Assembly (NCBI GenBank): GCA_029945375.1
Contig: CM057060.1
Location: 1,860,001-1,924,000 of the forward strand
Source: Agaricus subrufescens
Taxonomy: Eukaryota > Basidiomycota > Agaricomycetes > Agaricales > Agaricaceae
Direction: 5' to 3'
DNA length: 64,000 nt
The translations under genes and the position numbers were made by a program. Below are positions 34,898-48,119 of the stretch, in pieces. Position 1 is the first letter of the stretch, and the number at the start of each line of letters is the position of its first letter. The notes below the pieces were generated by a model. It was not told the origin of the DNA, did no database searches, and worked only from the letters and a program-made list of their open reading frames with translations.

Positions 34898-36161
34898 TCA
34901 CCTTAATTCAAATAATATTGCCCTCGTGCAAGCTTCTTAGTATCTCGCTATTTTTCTCTTGACTTGTATTCCAATAATCGAGCCACACTTCTGTTGTGGC
35001 CTTCTCTTATATTTTCTTCCTGCTCTTCGTCCACACTAATTGTTAATGTCTTCTTTATTACCTCACATACTTCTATACCATAGCTGTTGTCGTTTTTGCA
35101 CCTCTCTAGTCGCATACCAAGTAATAATGTGATTGAGTCCTCGCTAATGTACCCTTTCCCCATATCATGAGGCAGACAACTGGAGGATTTCCCATCATAA
35201 TGTATGCTCATGTGCCCCGGTGGCACGGGGGGGTGATTTGCCCCAGTGAAATAGCGCGCCCGGCATGTTGTAGATGCTTCGTAATGTCAACGATACTTCA
35301 TAGGTTAGCCTATTAGCCTCGAGCGATGCGGTTTCTGTGGACTTGATATATGCTCGCTTCAGATAACCATGTCGGAAGGATGACAGTAACTTCCTGTTGA
35401 GGTGTGGCTACTATCATATTGGAATCTTCCTGCAACAACGACCCTAGATACTGCGCGTCGTGTTCGAAAGATGGAAATAATTGAATCGGAGCAATTTGGC
35501 ATTTCAACATTATGAAATCACATTTCATCTCCGTTAATGAGATTTATCTGGTGACCTATAGCAAACCACGGATGCGGGTGGATAGGAAGCGGGTTCTGCA
35601 CTTTGAGATGTATGACGAACCGAAGTCGTCTGAGTTCGAACCGCAGTATGAAGTGACCATTTCAAGCAAAGATATCAAAAGACAACTCTCCTTGGATTGA
35701 TTCTTCGTTCAGGTAGCATTACCATAACTATGTTTGAGGGTGAAGAATCTGAAGATATCAAAAACTTGTAACAAAAGTCCAAGATTAAATGATGGTGGCA
35801 CTTCTCATGTTCGGCGACGAGACGTCTCCTTCATGTTAAATGCCAGAAACAGGTCCTCGCCAAGCAAAGAGGGGAGGTACACCCGTTTCAAGGTCTAGTC
35901 GGTCCACTTATCGCCCCCCAGTTCCATTACAAGGAGTAAGGTAAGAACGTATCAGCCAATGGTAATTGCCGAAATCTGTCAAGTAATCAATCAATTCTAG
36001 GCCCGCCGCTCTAACGTTCTAACCTTGCTTGAAAGCTGTAATATTTCATAATTCGCCACTAGAAGCCGTCTCCTGTTCGGTGCTAGTTCCCGGCCGTGGG
36101 TTTGCTTCAAATACGAGAAGTATGCCGTGTATCCTGGTTAGACACAACCACCACCCCACTT
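34898..36161. other. gene-poor stretch, unassigned
   Basis: About 1.26 kb between two plus-strand genes. Minus-strand frames at 34948-35226 (SITLLLGMRLERCKNDNS) and 35313-35528, and a plus-strand frame at 35512-35700, look weakly coding but could not be joined into one gene or matched to a family. No repeat recognised. Confidence 0.4.
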
Positions 36162-37305
36162 ATGGCTGACATTCGTTCTTCGAACAGAACAGAGGGAGAG
36201 ACGGAGCGCTTGTTGCCGCATAACCCTGAATCTGCTGAGTGTGGTGGGTCACTAGTTACCTTTGATGCTTGATCAGAAATTTAGGGTCGGATAAATTGAT
36301 GCGTTTGCTGTGACCAGGTGCGGACATGAGGTTCGAAGAAACTACGACCGTGGATAAGTGGGCTAGAGGCGTTACCTTCGTAAGTATTATACATTCAACC
36401 CATCGAACTGTTGTTAAACGTGTAATCATGCTTTCAGGCTGGCGTTGCGGTGAGTTTGAGAGACATCCCGTTTGATGGGTAACGGCTAAATGCTTCCAAT
36501 AGATTCTTGTGTTGTCAACATGGATCCTTATTATCATGAGGGGTCCTTCCAACCTTGGTTGGTTCGCCCCTCACCCTCCCCTGCAGACCCTTGCACTTGG
36601 TGTATTCACTTATGGTGTGTCTCGAAACTACTGTGCCCTGTGCTGCGCATGCTCAGATTTCCCCCCTCAGGAATTATGACACTCCAGCCTACCGGTCAGC
36701 CTGAAACCAAGGCGGCCGGTTTCAAGCGTCATCAAATAGCGATGCTTTTCATAGGGTTCCCGATCATCGCGATAGGAACATTGTGTATCATATATAACAA
36801 ATACTTGCACGGCGCTAAACACGCGACTACGTGGCATGGAGTAAGTACCTTGTTGGTCTATTTCTTTGCGGAGTTGTAACTGAAAATAACCCTCCTTGAA
36901 TAGACGCTTGGGTTCACGTGTGTGTACTGGCTCCTGTTCCAACTTTTCCTTGGTGCTGGTAGTGCGATGAATGGTGGAGCGCTCTTCGGTGGAGGTGCCA
37001 AAGCTAAAGCAGTGTGGAAATATCATAGGTACGTAATGTACCCCCGGCCGGTGATTTCATAACTGAAAATTCTTGTTATAGATTATCTGGATATATCCTT
37101 TTCCCCTTGATGTTGTTCACCGCCCATCTTGGTGGAGGTGAATTCCAGCAGGGCGTTGTTGGGTACCTCGTATACACCGCCGCACCCTTGCTCATTGTCG
37201 TCGGGCTTGTTGCCTGCATTCGGTAAGTCGCCGATCATTGTCCCTTAGGATTTCGGTATTTGACTTATTACGTTGTGTAGATTCTCGAAGATGAAGTTTT
37301 GGTAA
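36162..37305 (+). CDS. cytochrome b561 domain membrane protein
   Basis: I place the start at ATG 36162 (MADIRSSNRTEGETERLLPH). Its exon joins in phase at 36320, just before MRFEETTTVDKW; a start at 36326 is the alternative. Exons then give AGVAILVLSTW, LGVFTYGI, KAAGFKRHQIAMLFIGFP, TWHGTLGFTCVYWLLFQLF, WKYHRLSGYILFPLMLFTAH and AAPLLIVVGLVACI, and end KMKFW with TAA at 37303-37305. Six membrane spans with paired histidines (RHQ, WHG, YHR, AHL) suit two b-type hemes. Such proteins pass electrons across membranes. No DOMON domain or signal peptide is present, so it is the membrane part alone. The RLL in the N-terminal tail could be a sorting signal. Confidence 0.87.
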
Positions 37306-37868
37306 ATTACTCTCGTCATCTGTGCTTCTTTCCTGGCGACCCTGCGAGGCGAGAAGACTTTGTTGAATCAGAAGTGACCGCTGATAGATTTTACACCTGG
37401 GTCAACCCTTCCGACTAGTTTCGAATCGTTAGTTATCCAATGTATCAAACTCGTTGGACAGCGGGATAGACTTGGTGGTTTTTTTCCCGTGAAGCTCTCT
37501 TCCTAGTTCTACATTATTTTAGCCTCGTGTTTCTTTTCCCTTGTGTGTGTCTGGCCTCCTTTACTTTCTTGTTCCCTCGCTATGTATATCTCGTCTGTGA
37601 TGTGGTAGATACCTGCTCGTCAGTAGATACCATGTTGTACTCGGCTACTGTGCTAATGTCATCGTTGCCTGTGGTCGGGTTCACGTTAATGACTACATCA
37701 ACCGTGTCTACACCCATTGTTTCAGGCGCGTCCTGTGTGTGCTGCTGAATCGCCTCTACTGCGGCTGCTCGTTTGTATGCCTCCAAGGCTACCTAGCCAC
37801 CAGTCTTCGGCTTCCAGGAAGACGTGAAAAATAGACTTTATATGTTCATGCTCTATACACGATCGTAT
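37306..37868. other. intergenic between convergent genes
   Basis: Gap of 563 bp between the cytochrome b561 stop and the Arf-GEF stop. It is T-rich at first. A minus-strand frame at 37580-37786 (AAVEAIQQHTQDAPETMGVD) looks somewhat coding-like but has no clear start or partner exon. Confidence 0.45.
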
Positions 37869-40800
37869 CTACGACGTAGGAGTAGCGGGAACGGGGACAG
37901 ATGTTGCCTGTAGCGGAATGATATCATTTAGGAATCCGGGCAAGAACCGCTCAATTCTCTCATAAGTCGCCGACCAAAGTCTCCGTTGAGAGTCTTCTCG
38001 ACCATCTTGCTCCCCATCTGCAGGAGGCGGTACAAGGATACCAGTGGCGCTCATCACAAGGATGACATTTTTGAGAGATTCTGGCACCGCTTCGTACTGT
38101 AACGCGCCATCAATTATTGATAGTCGGTTATATGCTGTTTGTCAGCGCGAGTGCCACTCACCAGTTGATCAGTGCGGTCGATGTTCATCAAACGATCCAA
38201 GAGGTCCACGACTTGTATCCAAAGCACATTGAAATCTGCCTTAATATTTTCTCTGACTTCGAGGTGCATGAACACCTTGCAAAGCAAAGCACACGACCGT
38301 AGCCGTGTTTCAGGCATACCATGAGGGTCACGTTGATTTGTCTTAGGATTCAATAGTTCATCAAGGAGTGGGAACACAACACGGTTAAAAACGTCTTCCA
38401 CTTGGTTTTGATCATTTTCATCAAGGAGCAGGCCTGGGCCAAGGAGGATACGCTGCAGGTGGCTAATAGCCGACTGCCGAACCTCACGCGCTGCACTTGA
38501 TGATTGCCGACTGAGAGTTATGAGCAAAGGGAGCGTGTAATGCCTCCAGGTTCCTGAAGTGGTACGTTAGCCAGGCGAGCACTTAGATAACTTGACAGAT
38601 GAATGACCATGGTTAAGATCAACTTGCTGTGAGTGTAGTAAGGGTACCAGATGTTCGCGGTGAAGGCGAGCCACGATATTCACAGCTTGCTTGCCGCGTT
38701 CGATGATAGTAGAACTGTGACTCTAGTTCGACTCGATGTACTACGACTTGAGTAATTCACTCACTTTGCAGATGTCAGTGGTTCCACTTTTCGTCCACGC
38801 TGCTGATGTTTCTCAGTGGCAGATCCGGCCGCAGTTGCAAAATCGTCTAAGATAGTGACCAGGCCTGGAATATTATCCAGTGAAACAGATTGGGAACCTT
38901 CAGCGGTAATGCTTGTCACAAGTTCGAAAGATAATCGTGCAGCCTCAGGATGTGACATTGATGTCCTGATCATGGCAAAGACGACATTCCATTCCGTTTG
39001 TGATCTGGTAGGGAGGGAATTCGGTGACAATCATTAAGCTTGCCCATCAAAGCACGCACCGAATGATGTCCCGGTGTTGCTGAACAATCAGAGCAACACC
39101 AGATGCTACCTGCTCCCCAACTGAATTCGAGACGACAACGGGAAGTCCTGCCAGCAAGTCAAAGGAGATGTAAATTTGATCGCGGAGGGAGGACTATCCC
39201 GGTTGTCAGTAGCATAAATTTTTGATATCAAGATGACATGCCTTTTGAGCCAATAGACGACACAGGCGTAACAGATTCACTACGGCACGTTCTATTAGCA
39301 GCACACTGTATTGCGTTGGTGTGGAAAGTAAGGCAGATAGATGCTCAAACACGATTGGCCTATAACATAAGAATCACATCAATCTCGTATTTGAGATGGA
39401 GCTTACCACAAATCCTCGATATATTGGGGAGAATGACAGGATATGCTGACCATGGTCTCCAATAGAAACACTGACGCTGGATCATATGGCAGTTGATAGT
39501 CACGGTTGTCTGCCCCAGTTGAATTTTCATCAGGCTGTAATCTAAGTTTGGCAACTGTGCGTTCGTGCGCTAGAGCTTCTAATGCTCTGATTGACGCGAT
39601 CATTGCTTCACCATCAAGTTGCCTAGTAAACCTGTTATTAACCGAAACTGAAGAGATATACTGTAACGTACGCAATTTGACGGTAGAGTTCCTCAAGCCT
39701 ACAAGAAGCCAGGCAGTCAATAGTACAAAGGGTGTTCTCGACATCAGACTCGGTAGCTTCGGGAATAAGAGTTTCCGAGCTAGTACTGTAAGGGGTCATC
39801 AGATATGATGAGAGTGTTGAGAGTAAGCCACCCTCGTTTCTATGTTGCGGTCGGGCGGGTTGGCTACCTCTCAAAGGTATCGCTGTAACACCTCCGAGGA
39901 AGTCTTCCATCTGCAACATCCGCTTCGGGAGAAGTGAATGAAGGAAAAGATTCTGGAACATTTCAAATATCTACGGCGCCATTGAGCTACCGAATTGTTG
40001 ATGTAGCCTCTTGCACTTACCTGCGTCCACCCTTCTCGGAGTGCATTACCGTTACCATTGACAATATTAAATAGGACAACTGCCGCTAATTGACCCTTGA
40101 AGTTGGTACCGAAGTCTACGGAGAGGTTAGAAACAGTAATTGATTGGTCCTCAACATTGACAACGGGATAGTTAGGAACAGTTGAAGGTAGCGAATCGGA
40201 GAGTAACCCGGTAGCTTGTGACAATGATACGACGACGTAGTCAAAGACGTCCGGTAGATGGAAATGGCCGGCCAAAGTAGCGCATTGTTTGAAGCCTGTG
40301 ATTGCCTTCTGGATAATGTAATCGTCATCGAAAGTGATGAAAGCGTGCGCAATAGCCGAGATAACAGGCTTCCAGACGAAGTTGAAAATCTGCTTATCAA
40401 ACGCCCGGGTGTTACAAATCATAAAGTCACCCGCATTGCGCGATCTGGCGAGTAATTCTTTCCATGCATACTCGAATCCCAGCTGTCCGGTATGCTCTTC
40501 CGGCATTACGATCTCCCGTTTGCGGATAGAATCATATATGTTTTGCTAAGATTTATGTGTCAAATCTTAAGGAGTGATCCCTCTGGCATGAGCTCTCACC
40601 AAGAATTCGGGAGAAAAGTCAGCGCCATCATTGACTCCCCGCAGGTTCTTCTGGTAATCCTCGATAGACATCCTTTTCTGAAAATTAGATCAATACGCTT
40701 GTATACCCGAAAAGAGAATGCACATACCCTGACTTGGGGGTTATGAAGGTCAGTGTTCAACATTATGACAGAGTAGGCTAGAACGTAAACAGCATCTTCA

Positions 40801-43360
40801 CTCTTGATTTCGGCTGAGGATAAAATGTTGACTCGTGCAATTAACCACATCTCACAGTAACTTACCTGGCCCAGAAGCAAAATATATAGAGGCGAAAGTC
40901 TCCGTTATTCGTGCTATTTGCTGAGATTCGCCTGGCAAGCGGAAAGCCTCTAACAGTTCACGCATTGCATCGGCAATTGCTTTCTAGCCCAAGCTCAGTG
41001 TCCAACTCTGGTTTAGAATATAGGGGGGGCTCACGTTATGGAAATCAAATAGGCCAATATATGCTTTGAGCAGTTCAATATTGTCGGGTCTCGAGATGTA
41101 ATCCCCCAGCAAACGTTTGTCGAGTCTAGTACAACCTTTCAGGAACAACGCTAGGCTTTTCGTCTTTGAAACGTCCTCTGAAAGGTCATTATAAATGATG
41201 CCATTCTCTTCTAAGAACGCAAGACCGTTCTTAGGCTTATTATTGAACACGTTGGCGCCCGTAAGGATGATTTGCTTCTGCGATTTTGCTTGCAGAAGTG
41301 ATGCCGGAGATGAAAGGATCTGTTTAAGGGATAAGCATAGTAACGTACTAAAGAGCTTAAGGGAACTCAACACTTGGCCATTCCTCGGATGTCTGATTCC
41401 CTCATTAGCAATTACTTTATCAATAGTGGAGATGTGTACGCACACCCTCTGCCCGTGCTGTCATGTCTTGGATGAAGCTCAAAAGCATTTCGAGACATAA
41501 TATTTGTGTGTTGCGCTGCTGAAGATCAGGAATGGTTGCACTGCTGGCTTGTACCGACTAAATGACATCAATACATTATGATTTGCGACACAATGGCGCG
41601 CACTCACATGAGTCAAGAAATCGACCAGCTTCTCAAACAAGTTCTCGCAGTTGATATCGCAGTCATAATTAGTATAGAGATCCACCATGAAACTTGGTTG
41701 ATCAGAAATTTGACCCAACGTCTCCAAGATCAAGTCTCTTATTCCACCTCGAGCGGGAGGGGCGTGCACTCTTGAGCTAGTGTGGAAATTGGCATGCATC
41801 TTTTCTGCGTCTGACCTCCCGTCTTCTGTATTTGGTGTAGCCGGAGTACCAGGTCGAGGGGAAGCATACTGCCCTTTTTTCGATCCTTTGCCGTGCGGAT
41901 CCTGGAATGGAGCCACGAGCCTGTCGATGGTGAAAGCCAAAAACAATTCCTGTTGTAATTTGAGATGTTTGCGGGTCGTGACGAAAATGGTGGATATTGT
42001 GCGTAATGTGGCTTGTAAGATTGATATGTTCTCCGAGCGAGCTAATTGAAATAAGAATTTGCATCCAGAATCAACTAAAAGAGCTTTCAAAGAAGGAAAA
42101 GAGGCAACGAGAGCCCCAGACTCTTCGAATGCGGTGTTCAAAATTCCAAGAGCGACGAGCCGCGTGGAATCAGTATGCTGTTGGTCGTTGGGATCTAGGA
42201 CATTGATCAAAACACGAAGTAGCTCCAGGATGGAGGGTAGGCCATCTGTGATCCGAATTCAGTATAACAAGGAGACCAAAATCATAGTCCATACATGCGG
42301 GTCGGGTAGTGAAAGATGGAGCTGAAGGAGGCTGCGCTTTATCGGCATCATCTTCCTTGCTCTGTGGAGGTTCGTCTTGTTCAGGCGACGGTTCCTGGTT
42401 GGAAGTTGTGTCGTCCTCCAATTTTGGTCCTTCTGCATTCTTGTTTACCGACTCTGGTTCAGCCGGTATGTCTAGCGCCGGCACGGTCATCTTTATCTCT
42501 CCTTCAGCTGTCTCCTCATTTACAACAAGAAGCTTTGCCTCTTCTGTTTCAGGATTCAGGATATGTAGTTTAGCGAACGCAGTCCGAGCCAGAGAGTGCA
42601 TAGTAATCTCGGCAGATCGACGAAGGAGTTCTGGGATATGATTAGTCTCATTACTAGCGACATGTGAGTGGGAACATACCGCTTAACCTCATCTGACAAC
42701 ACGTTGTGAGGACCGTTTCCAGCATTTCGCACACCTCAATGTCACCGAGACCAGCTCCGACGCTGCCGCATAAACAATCCTCGATTACGGTCAGAATCTT
42801 CAAGAGTACTACTTCGTCACTAGACGAGTCGCTTGTTTCGAATTTGCAATGTGATACTGCGCTACTGAGTTCGGCAAGGGCATGATCGAGGAACCGGGCC
42901 TTCGGATTAATTAGGCCACAATGGAAGAAGCTATGGAGAGCGGATAAGACTGCGGACGTGATCGGCCCAGTCGATAGTGGAGAACGAAGTATAGCAAAGA
43001 ATGGGTTCAAGATAACAGGAAGTTCGACGCTATTAAAATCTACGTTATGCCTCAACTCAGTAAACGCTTGATATGAACAACCAAATCTTCATTACCTGAG
43101 ATGTCTTTAATTGTCCGTTTTAGGTCTTGAAAGTTGGCCATAAGCTCAACTTCTCTTCCGCCCCTCTCGGAGAGTCTTACAGTATTTGCCGGGGACGATA
43201 TTCGGAGACCAAGGTTGGTGCCGAGGGCAGAAGTGTCTTTAGCACTCATGTAAAGAGTAGAAGAAGCCCATCGCGAGTTTTTACGCATCGCAGACGTAAC
43301 GGAGAGAATTTCTGAATACAAGACATGCTTTATAGAGGCGTCCGGCGGTGGAGAGGTCAT
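37869..43360 (-). CDS. Arf guanine-nucleotide exchange factor, Gea/GBF1 type (Sec7 domain)
   Basis: The start is at ATG 43360 ([20 protein letters not shown]) and the end at TAG 37869. The order matches the large GEFs: an N-terminal dimerisation region ([20 protein letters not shown]), an acidic/Pro linker near 42300-42500, a HUS-like stretch ([20 protein letters not shown]), then the Sec7 domain at about 40600-41240. The Sec7 domain has [20 protein letters not shown], the glutamic finger [10 protein letters not shown] and [20 protein letters not shown]-terminal HDS-like helical repeats follow to about 37870. It activates Arf GTPases at the early Golgi for COPI coat formation. Residues equal to ARNO 190, 191, 198 and 208 are Y, S, D and M, the set linked to brefeldin A sensitivity. 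Estimated length about 1,500 residues. Confidence 0.94.
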
Positions 43361-43502
43361 TAACGATGAAGAACGTCAGTTACACGTCTGCCCATAGCCT
43401 TCCATTTTAGGACATTATATCGTTTGTTTTGCCCAGGGTCGTTGCCAAACAAATGAAGTATGTATACAACGCGATACAGTAGTTTTACACACCAAACTAG
43501 AC

Positions 43503-44734
43503 TTACTGACCAGAACCCTCCCCAGTTGCCCGTTGTGCCATCGCTGCCTGCCCTGCTGCCGTCGCAGCTAACCGTGACCTTTTGCGTTCCGCCTCTGCAA
43601 AAAATCATGTCAGTGAACACGCGACCGGTTGCAGGCGGTAAGATGTATTTACCAGCCTCCTTTTCTCTCTCAATTTCCGCAACAATAGCCTCAATCTCTG
43701 ATAATTCCAGATTCTGTCGGGGGAAGCGTCGTTCAATAAACCCCAAATACCAAATGCGGGATCAACGTACTGTCACTTTGCTGTATCCTTCCATTACGCT
43801 AATTTCAATGTTTTTGGCTCCGGTCTGAACCACCTCCAGAAGACTTTTAACAGCGAGCTTGATACTTTCTTCCCTGGTCATATCATCTTTGTGGTTCTTT
43901 TCTAGAAATTCTCGGACTGTCTTTGACGAGCGGCCGATGGCGTTTGCCTGCTTCAGGTTGAGAACCGCGACCGTCACTTGGAAAAGCCGATCTCACCTTC
44001 CAAGCGCTGTAGATCCCACTAGGCTCTGTCTGATACAATCTTGGTTTATTATCGTGGGGGTCAAACCCGATAATTAGCGTTGAGATCCCGAACGGCCTCA
44101 CACCACCAGATTGTGTGTAACGCTAAACTATTGAATTTGATTCATTCCCTGTCAAAAAAATTTCGAACACACCTGTTGGATGCCTGCGATATGTCGTGTA
44201 ATATATTCCACAGTTACGGGATCCTCGACCGTCAGCCGATGACTTTGGCATTCAACACGGGCTTTGTCGATCAGAACGCGACCATCAGCGGTCAATCCTG
44301 GACAACCGAAATGATTCTAAGGAGAGCCAGGAGAACAATAATATGCAAACCTGCAAAAGCGAGACAAATATGGTCATCTAACATCACCACTTTCCTCACT
44401 GTACGAGGGTCTTGTAGCTGTAGCACGGATTTCTTTTCGACACCAAGGACGACAACGTCCTTTCCTCGAACGCCAACCTGATCGCGACATCAAGATTCGA
44501 GGTTGTATTATGTACACGTGTGAATGGTTGTTCTTACAGCACAGGTTCCCTTGCGTACGGCTTCCAGAGCGTATTCTACCTGCAGAAACTTAGTGTGATG
44601 CCCGATTCAGAGAATGCGAGACGGACCTGGAAGAGATGGCCATCGGGGGAGAAGACAGTGAGAGCTGTGGGGCATATGAGCGTTGCGGCGGCGGCTGGAG
44701 CGGTGAACCGACCTCGATCGTAGGACCTGGACAT
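43503..44734 (-). CDS. PRE6: 20S proteasome subunit alpha4 (PSMA7/Pre6)
   Basis: Exon 1 is only 22 nt of coding sequence (ATG 44734 to 44713). A 48-nt intron joins it to give [20 protein letters not shown], the canonical alpha4 N-terminus. Next come [67 protein letters not shown] and [20 protein letters not shown]. The C-terminus is a Lys/Arg-rich helix ending ATGEGSGQ, with TAA at 43503. The long open frame at exon 1 is a shadow: reading through the intron inserts residues absent from the family. Alpha4 is a structural ring subunit of the core particle. Divergent from the deubiquitinase gene, about 140 bp apart. Confidence 0.94.
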
Positions 44735-44800
44735 GGCTGCTAATGATCTGCCCAGGACGCGTCACGGTCATAATCTTCAAATAGCTGCTTATCTCAGCAC

Positions 44801-44808
44801 CACGTGAC
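44801..44808. promoter_or_regulatory. E-box CACGTGAC between PRE6 and the C78 protease gene
   Basis: The octamer (GTCACGTG on the minus strand) lies near the middle of the 138-bp gap between the two start codons. bHLH factors such as Cbf1 bind RTCACGTG; binding here is inference. Confidence 0.4.
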
Positions 44809-44872
44809 CGCTGTGATATCCTTGCTCCTTCAAATGCTCAAACCGTCGCGTCTGAATTAAATCAACTCCTCC

Positions 44873-46689
44873 ATGGCCGACCGCTTCACCTGTGCCTTCT
44901 GTCCAGAAGACCTCCAGACACTCACGATAGACCAGCGGCAGGACCACTATGAGGCACATCTCCTTGCTATCTCCCAGACCACCTTCTCTGGTGGCCAAGC
45001 CAGCAGCAGTAAGCGGCACCAAGTCAAGAGGCAATTCTACTCTGGCCCAACAGAGACCTGGAAGACGATGAAGAGAAAGGTAGAGAACGACGTCTTCTGG
45101 TACCCCTCTCTAGCGGTTCCTCCGCCTCGCAATTTCACACCTGGTGAGCCAGAAGGTTCTTCAGTTGAACCATCTCAGACTGTCTCTATTCCAGGTCTAA
45201 TACCCTTACTCAAGTCTTCTCTGATTGCACTCTGCGCCAAAGGCAAATTATTGCGATCAGTTCTTTGTGATGAGAAAGTAGTACACATTAGCAAAGAGCT
45301 TTGGGACGCTACATGGGGCTGCGGGTGAGCATTCGATATAATCGTGGTGTCCGTGGTCGCTCATTGTCGCTAGCTATCGCAACTTTCTGATGCTTTGCAC
45401 TGGCCTAATGGAACAACAGACACAGCCCTTGTATCTTTCGCTTCTGGATGCCCAGCCATCACCAAGTGTTCGGAGCCTTCAGTCGTGGGTCCATAACGCA
45501 TGGGACAATGGTCGGTTGTAATGGTTTCCCTACATCTGTCACTTACCAGGGACCTTAGGCTATGATCAGATTGGACGTAACGAGCTGCACAACAAATTAA
45601 TAGAGACCAATAAATGGATTGGTACTGCTGGTATGATCTGCGTTAATAATACTCACTCGTCGCAGCTAATGCCAGGCACAAGAGATTTACGTTGCCCTTT
45701 CATTTAGGGGGATTCCGTAAGCCCGCTTATGCCGTCAGCACACACCCACTGATTAAATCAGAGCCGAGTTACTCGACTTTGCGGGCTTTGGGGACAAAGA
45801 CGCTTGTAAGTTTTTGGCATGGACTCGCGCATATACTGACTGTTATCAGGCGCGGCTGCCGTCATCCGGTGGATGGTCAAATACTTTGACTCCGAGTGTC
45901 CTGATGTTCAGAATACTCCTTCCGCTAGCTCTAAAAATATGCTTGAGAAGTCAAACCCTGTCCTAGCATCTCAATTAATGCCTGTTATACTACAGCATAG
46001 AGGGCATTCTCGACTGATCGTCGGTTACCAGCAGGAGAATGACGGGAGCACTAGCTTACTGACATTTGATACAGGACGGTATGTCTGGCTTAAGATTTAC
46101 CTTCTTATGCTGAAAAATTTCCGTAGCTTCCTTCCATTGACACTACGCAATCTCGCAAGATCCAGCTGTGGTCTTCTAGATATTGTCTCTCCTGAATGCC
46201 CCCAGGTGGAGGTCCCCCCACATGAGACGCCAAATGGCGAGCGGCTCGATAACGTCAAATCTATAACCTTAAGGGATATATTGACTCCCTCGGAGTTAGA
46301 GCTGGAGATGCTTAACCATCCTGAAACACCATCAACAGATACCAAAAATACCAGCAAAAAATCCTCGATTTTGTCATACCTGAAGCCTATCCGTCGGAAG
46401 AAGAAAAACAAAACTAATCGGGAGTCTAAACTAACGAATGAGAAACGTAAGGCTGAGGTTGATGTTCCTGACCCAAACCAGATGCAGAGAGTGTTCAAGT
46501 TAACCTTTCAGCAACTTGTGTACGTCTGCACCTAAATTCCCTCTCTTGCCATCGACTGACATTGAATCCAGTTCGAATAAGGAATACCAAGTATTATATG
46601 TTCCCCTAAGGGCCCCTCTGACAAAAGAGGAGAGGTTGAGTAGAAGAGTAATCAGATGTCGACAAATATCATGTGAATCCATGGTCTAA
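44873..46689 (+). CDS. C78-family cysteine protease (ZUFSP/ZUP1-like deubiquitinase)
   Basis: The start is at ATG 44873. A C2H2-like zinc finger opens the protein (CAFCPEDLQ ... HYEAHL). The catalytic cysteine motif WGCGYRNFLML spans the intron at 45326-45370. Later exons give VRSLQSWVHNAWDNG, IGRNELHNKLIETNKWIG and QHRGHSRLIVGYQ (catalytic His), with an Asp in LLTFDTGR. The final intron is at 46518-46571 and the last exon ends ISCESMV with TAA 46687-46689; reading through that intron gives a false stop at 46535. Family C78 includes UFM1 proteases and the K63-ubiquitin protease ZUP1, linked to genome stability. The N-terminal zinc finger favours the ZUP1 side. Confidence 0.88.
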
Positions 46690-46760
46690 CGCCCTGCACA
46701 CGAACTGCATAATACTTCGACTTTATGGGTACAGTAATTACCATCTATCAAATAATCATA

Positions 46761-48119
46761 TTATGATACCATAGCTACATCTTCCTGATCCAATGGCAAT
46801 GGTTGATGCGGAGGCCCCGACAAAGGAGCGAGGTCAAGGGCGGCAACAGCACTGCGGAGAGCCCGCTCCCATGCCTCTTCGACTTTGTAACCTCCTCCCC
46901 GCATAATGCCCTCTCTGTCCTTTCTGACAGCCTCGCTTAAAAAGTCATGATATCCTTCTGGTCGCAGCGCGAATTTGTCTTCATAAGCATAGTAGTTGTC
47001 TTGTAATGGGACATGAGGCACATCGGGCACGTTGGTACTTTGCGCTGCTCTTGACCTCAACAATTTCGAGCTACTCATCAGGTGTGATGCAGTGGAAGAG
47101 CGAGCCTGGCTACGCTTAAGTGCGTTGGCACGCGTCCTAGCCACGACTTTAGCAGCATCTTTGCTACTGGTTTCCAGTTTGTCAATGATTTCTCGTCTCC
47201 CTTTTTCTCGTTCTTCTCGTTCCTCTTCTTCTTCTCGTCGAAGTTCTTGAGCCCTTGCTTCACGTTCTCGCCGCTCAGCCTCTTCTTGTTCACGAAGCTG
47301 CTGAACGTATGCTTCCTCACGCTGCAGATTGAGCTCAATAAGTGCAGAATTTTCTGCACGATATCTTGCCATCCGAGCCTCTGTCTCCTGAATATCGATA
47401 TCATTAATTAGATTGAAAGCTAAGGCAAATAAGCAAGCATCTCAAGACCATAATCGTCAAAAAAAGGACACATACTAATGTCTTCCACCTCCTCTAAGTA
47501 ATCATTATAAGCTCGAAGATCTTGAAAGTCTTCTTTCCTCTTATTGAACCTAAGTCAAACGATAAATAGATGGCATCTAGCACGAAATATAGACGTACTC
47601 TTTCGCTACCCGTCGTCTTATAGCCACCTCTTTCTCGACACCAAGGTCTTCAAACGTCTGCGGCGTAAAAGCAAGTTTTCGGAGGATCTTATTGCATATA
47701 GGGCACGGCGCCGGTCCCAGTGTGAATAGTCTGTCAATGCAAGACTCACACCTAAAGATTTCAATTTTTTTCGAAATGTAGGGTTGTGAATGAGGGTTTG
47801 CGTACACACATTTTGTGGTAGCACGAGCTTACTAGCAGACGAAGCTTAGGGTTAAGATATCGGTCACTCTTACAAACAGGACATTGGTCGTCCATTGACT
47901 GCGGGGCATAAGACTTCGCCGAGTGTGCAAGTATATGAAACTTACAAAAAATTCTGATACCCTTCCTGACGGGTCTTTGACACCCCCTCCGAATACAGTC
48001 GTTGAAGTACTTTGCACCTGCTGTGGGGTAGAGGAACGTGTGTGGCTAGACGATCCCGCACCCGCTTTCTTGATTGTCTTGCCTTGAAGCCAGCCTCCGA
48101 CGCTAATTCGAGAAGTCAT
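46761..48119 (-). CDS. TFB3: TFIIH/CAK assembly factor TFB3 (MAT1)
   Basis: The start is at ATG 48119 (MTSRISVGGWLQGKT). A short Ser/Thr leader precedes the RING finger, read across introns as CPVCKSDRYLNPKLR ... CYHKMCESCIDRLF ... PCPICNK. Then come LRKLAFTPQTFEDLGVEKEV and FNKRKEDFQDLRAYNDYLEE, both typical of MAT1. A long Glu/Arg coiled coil follows (about 47150-47400), then a C-terminal part ending DQEDVAMVS. TFB3 joins the kinase module Kin28/Ccl1 to core TFIIH in transcription initiation and repair. Length is about 390 residues. Confidence 0.93.

Noticed and set aside
44713..44734. Extended N-terminus of proteasome alpha4
   Set aside because: The open frame reads through a 48-nt intron; removing it gives the canonical family start.
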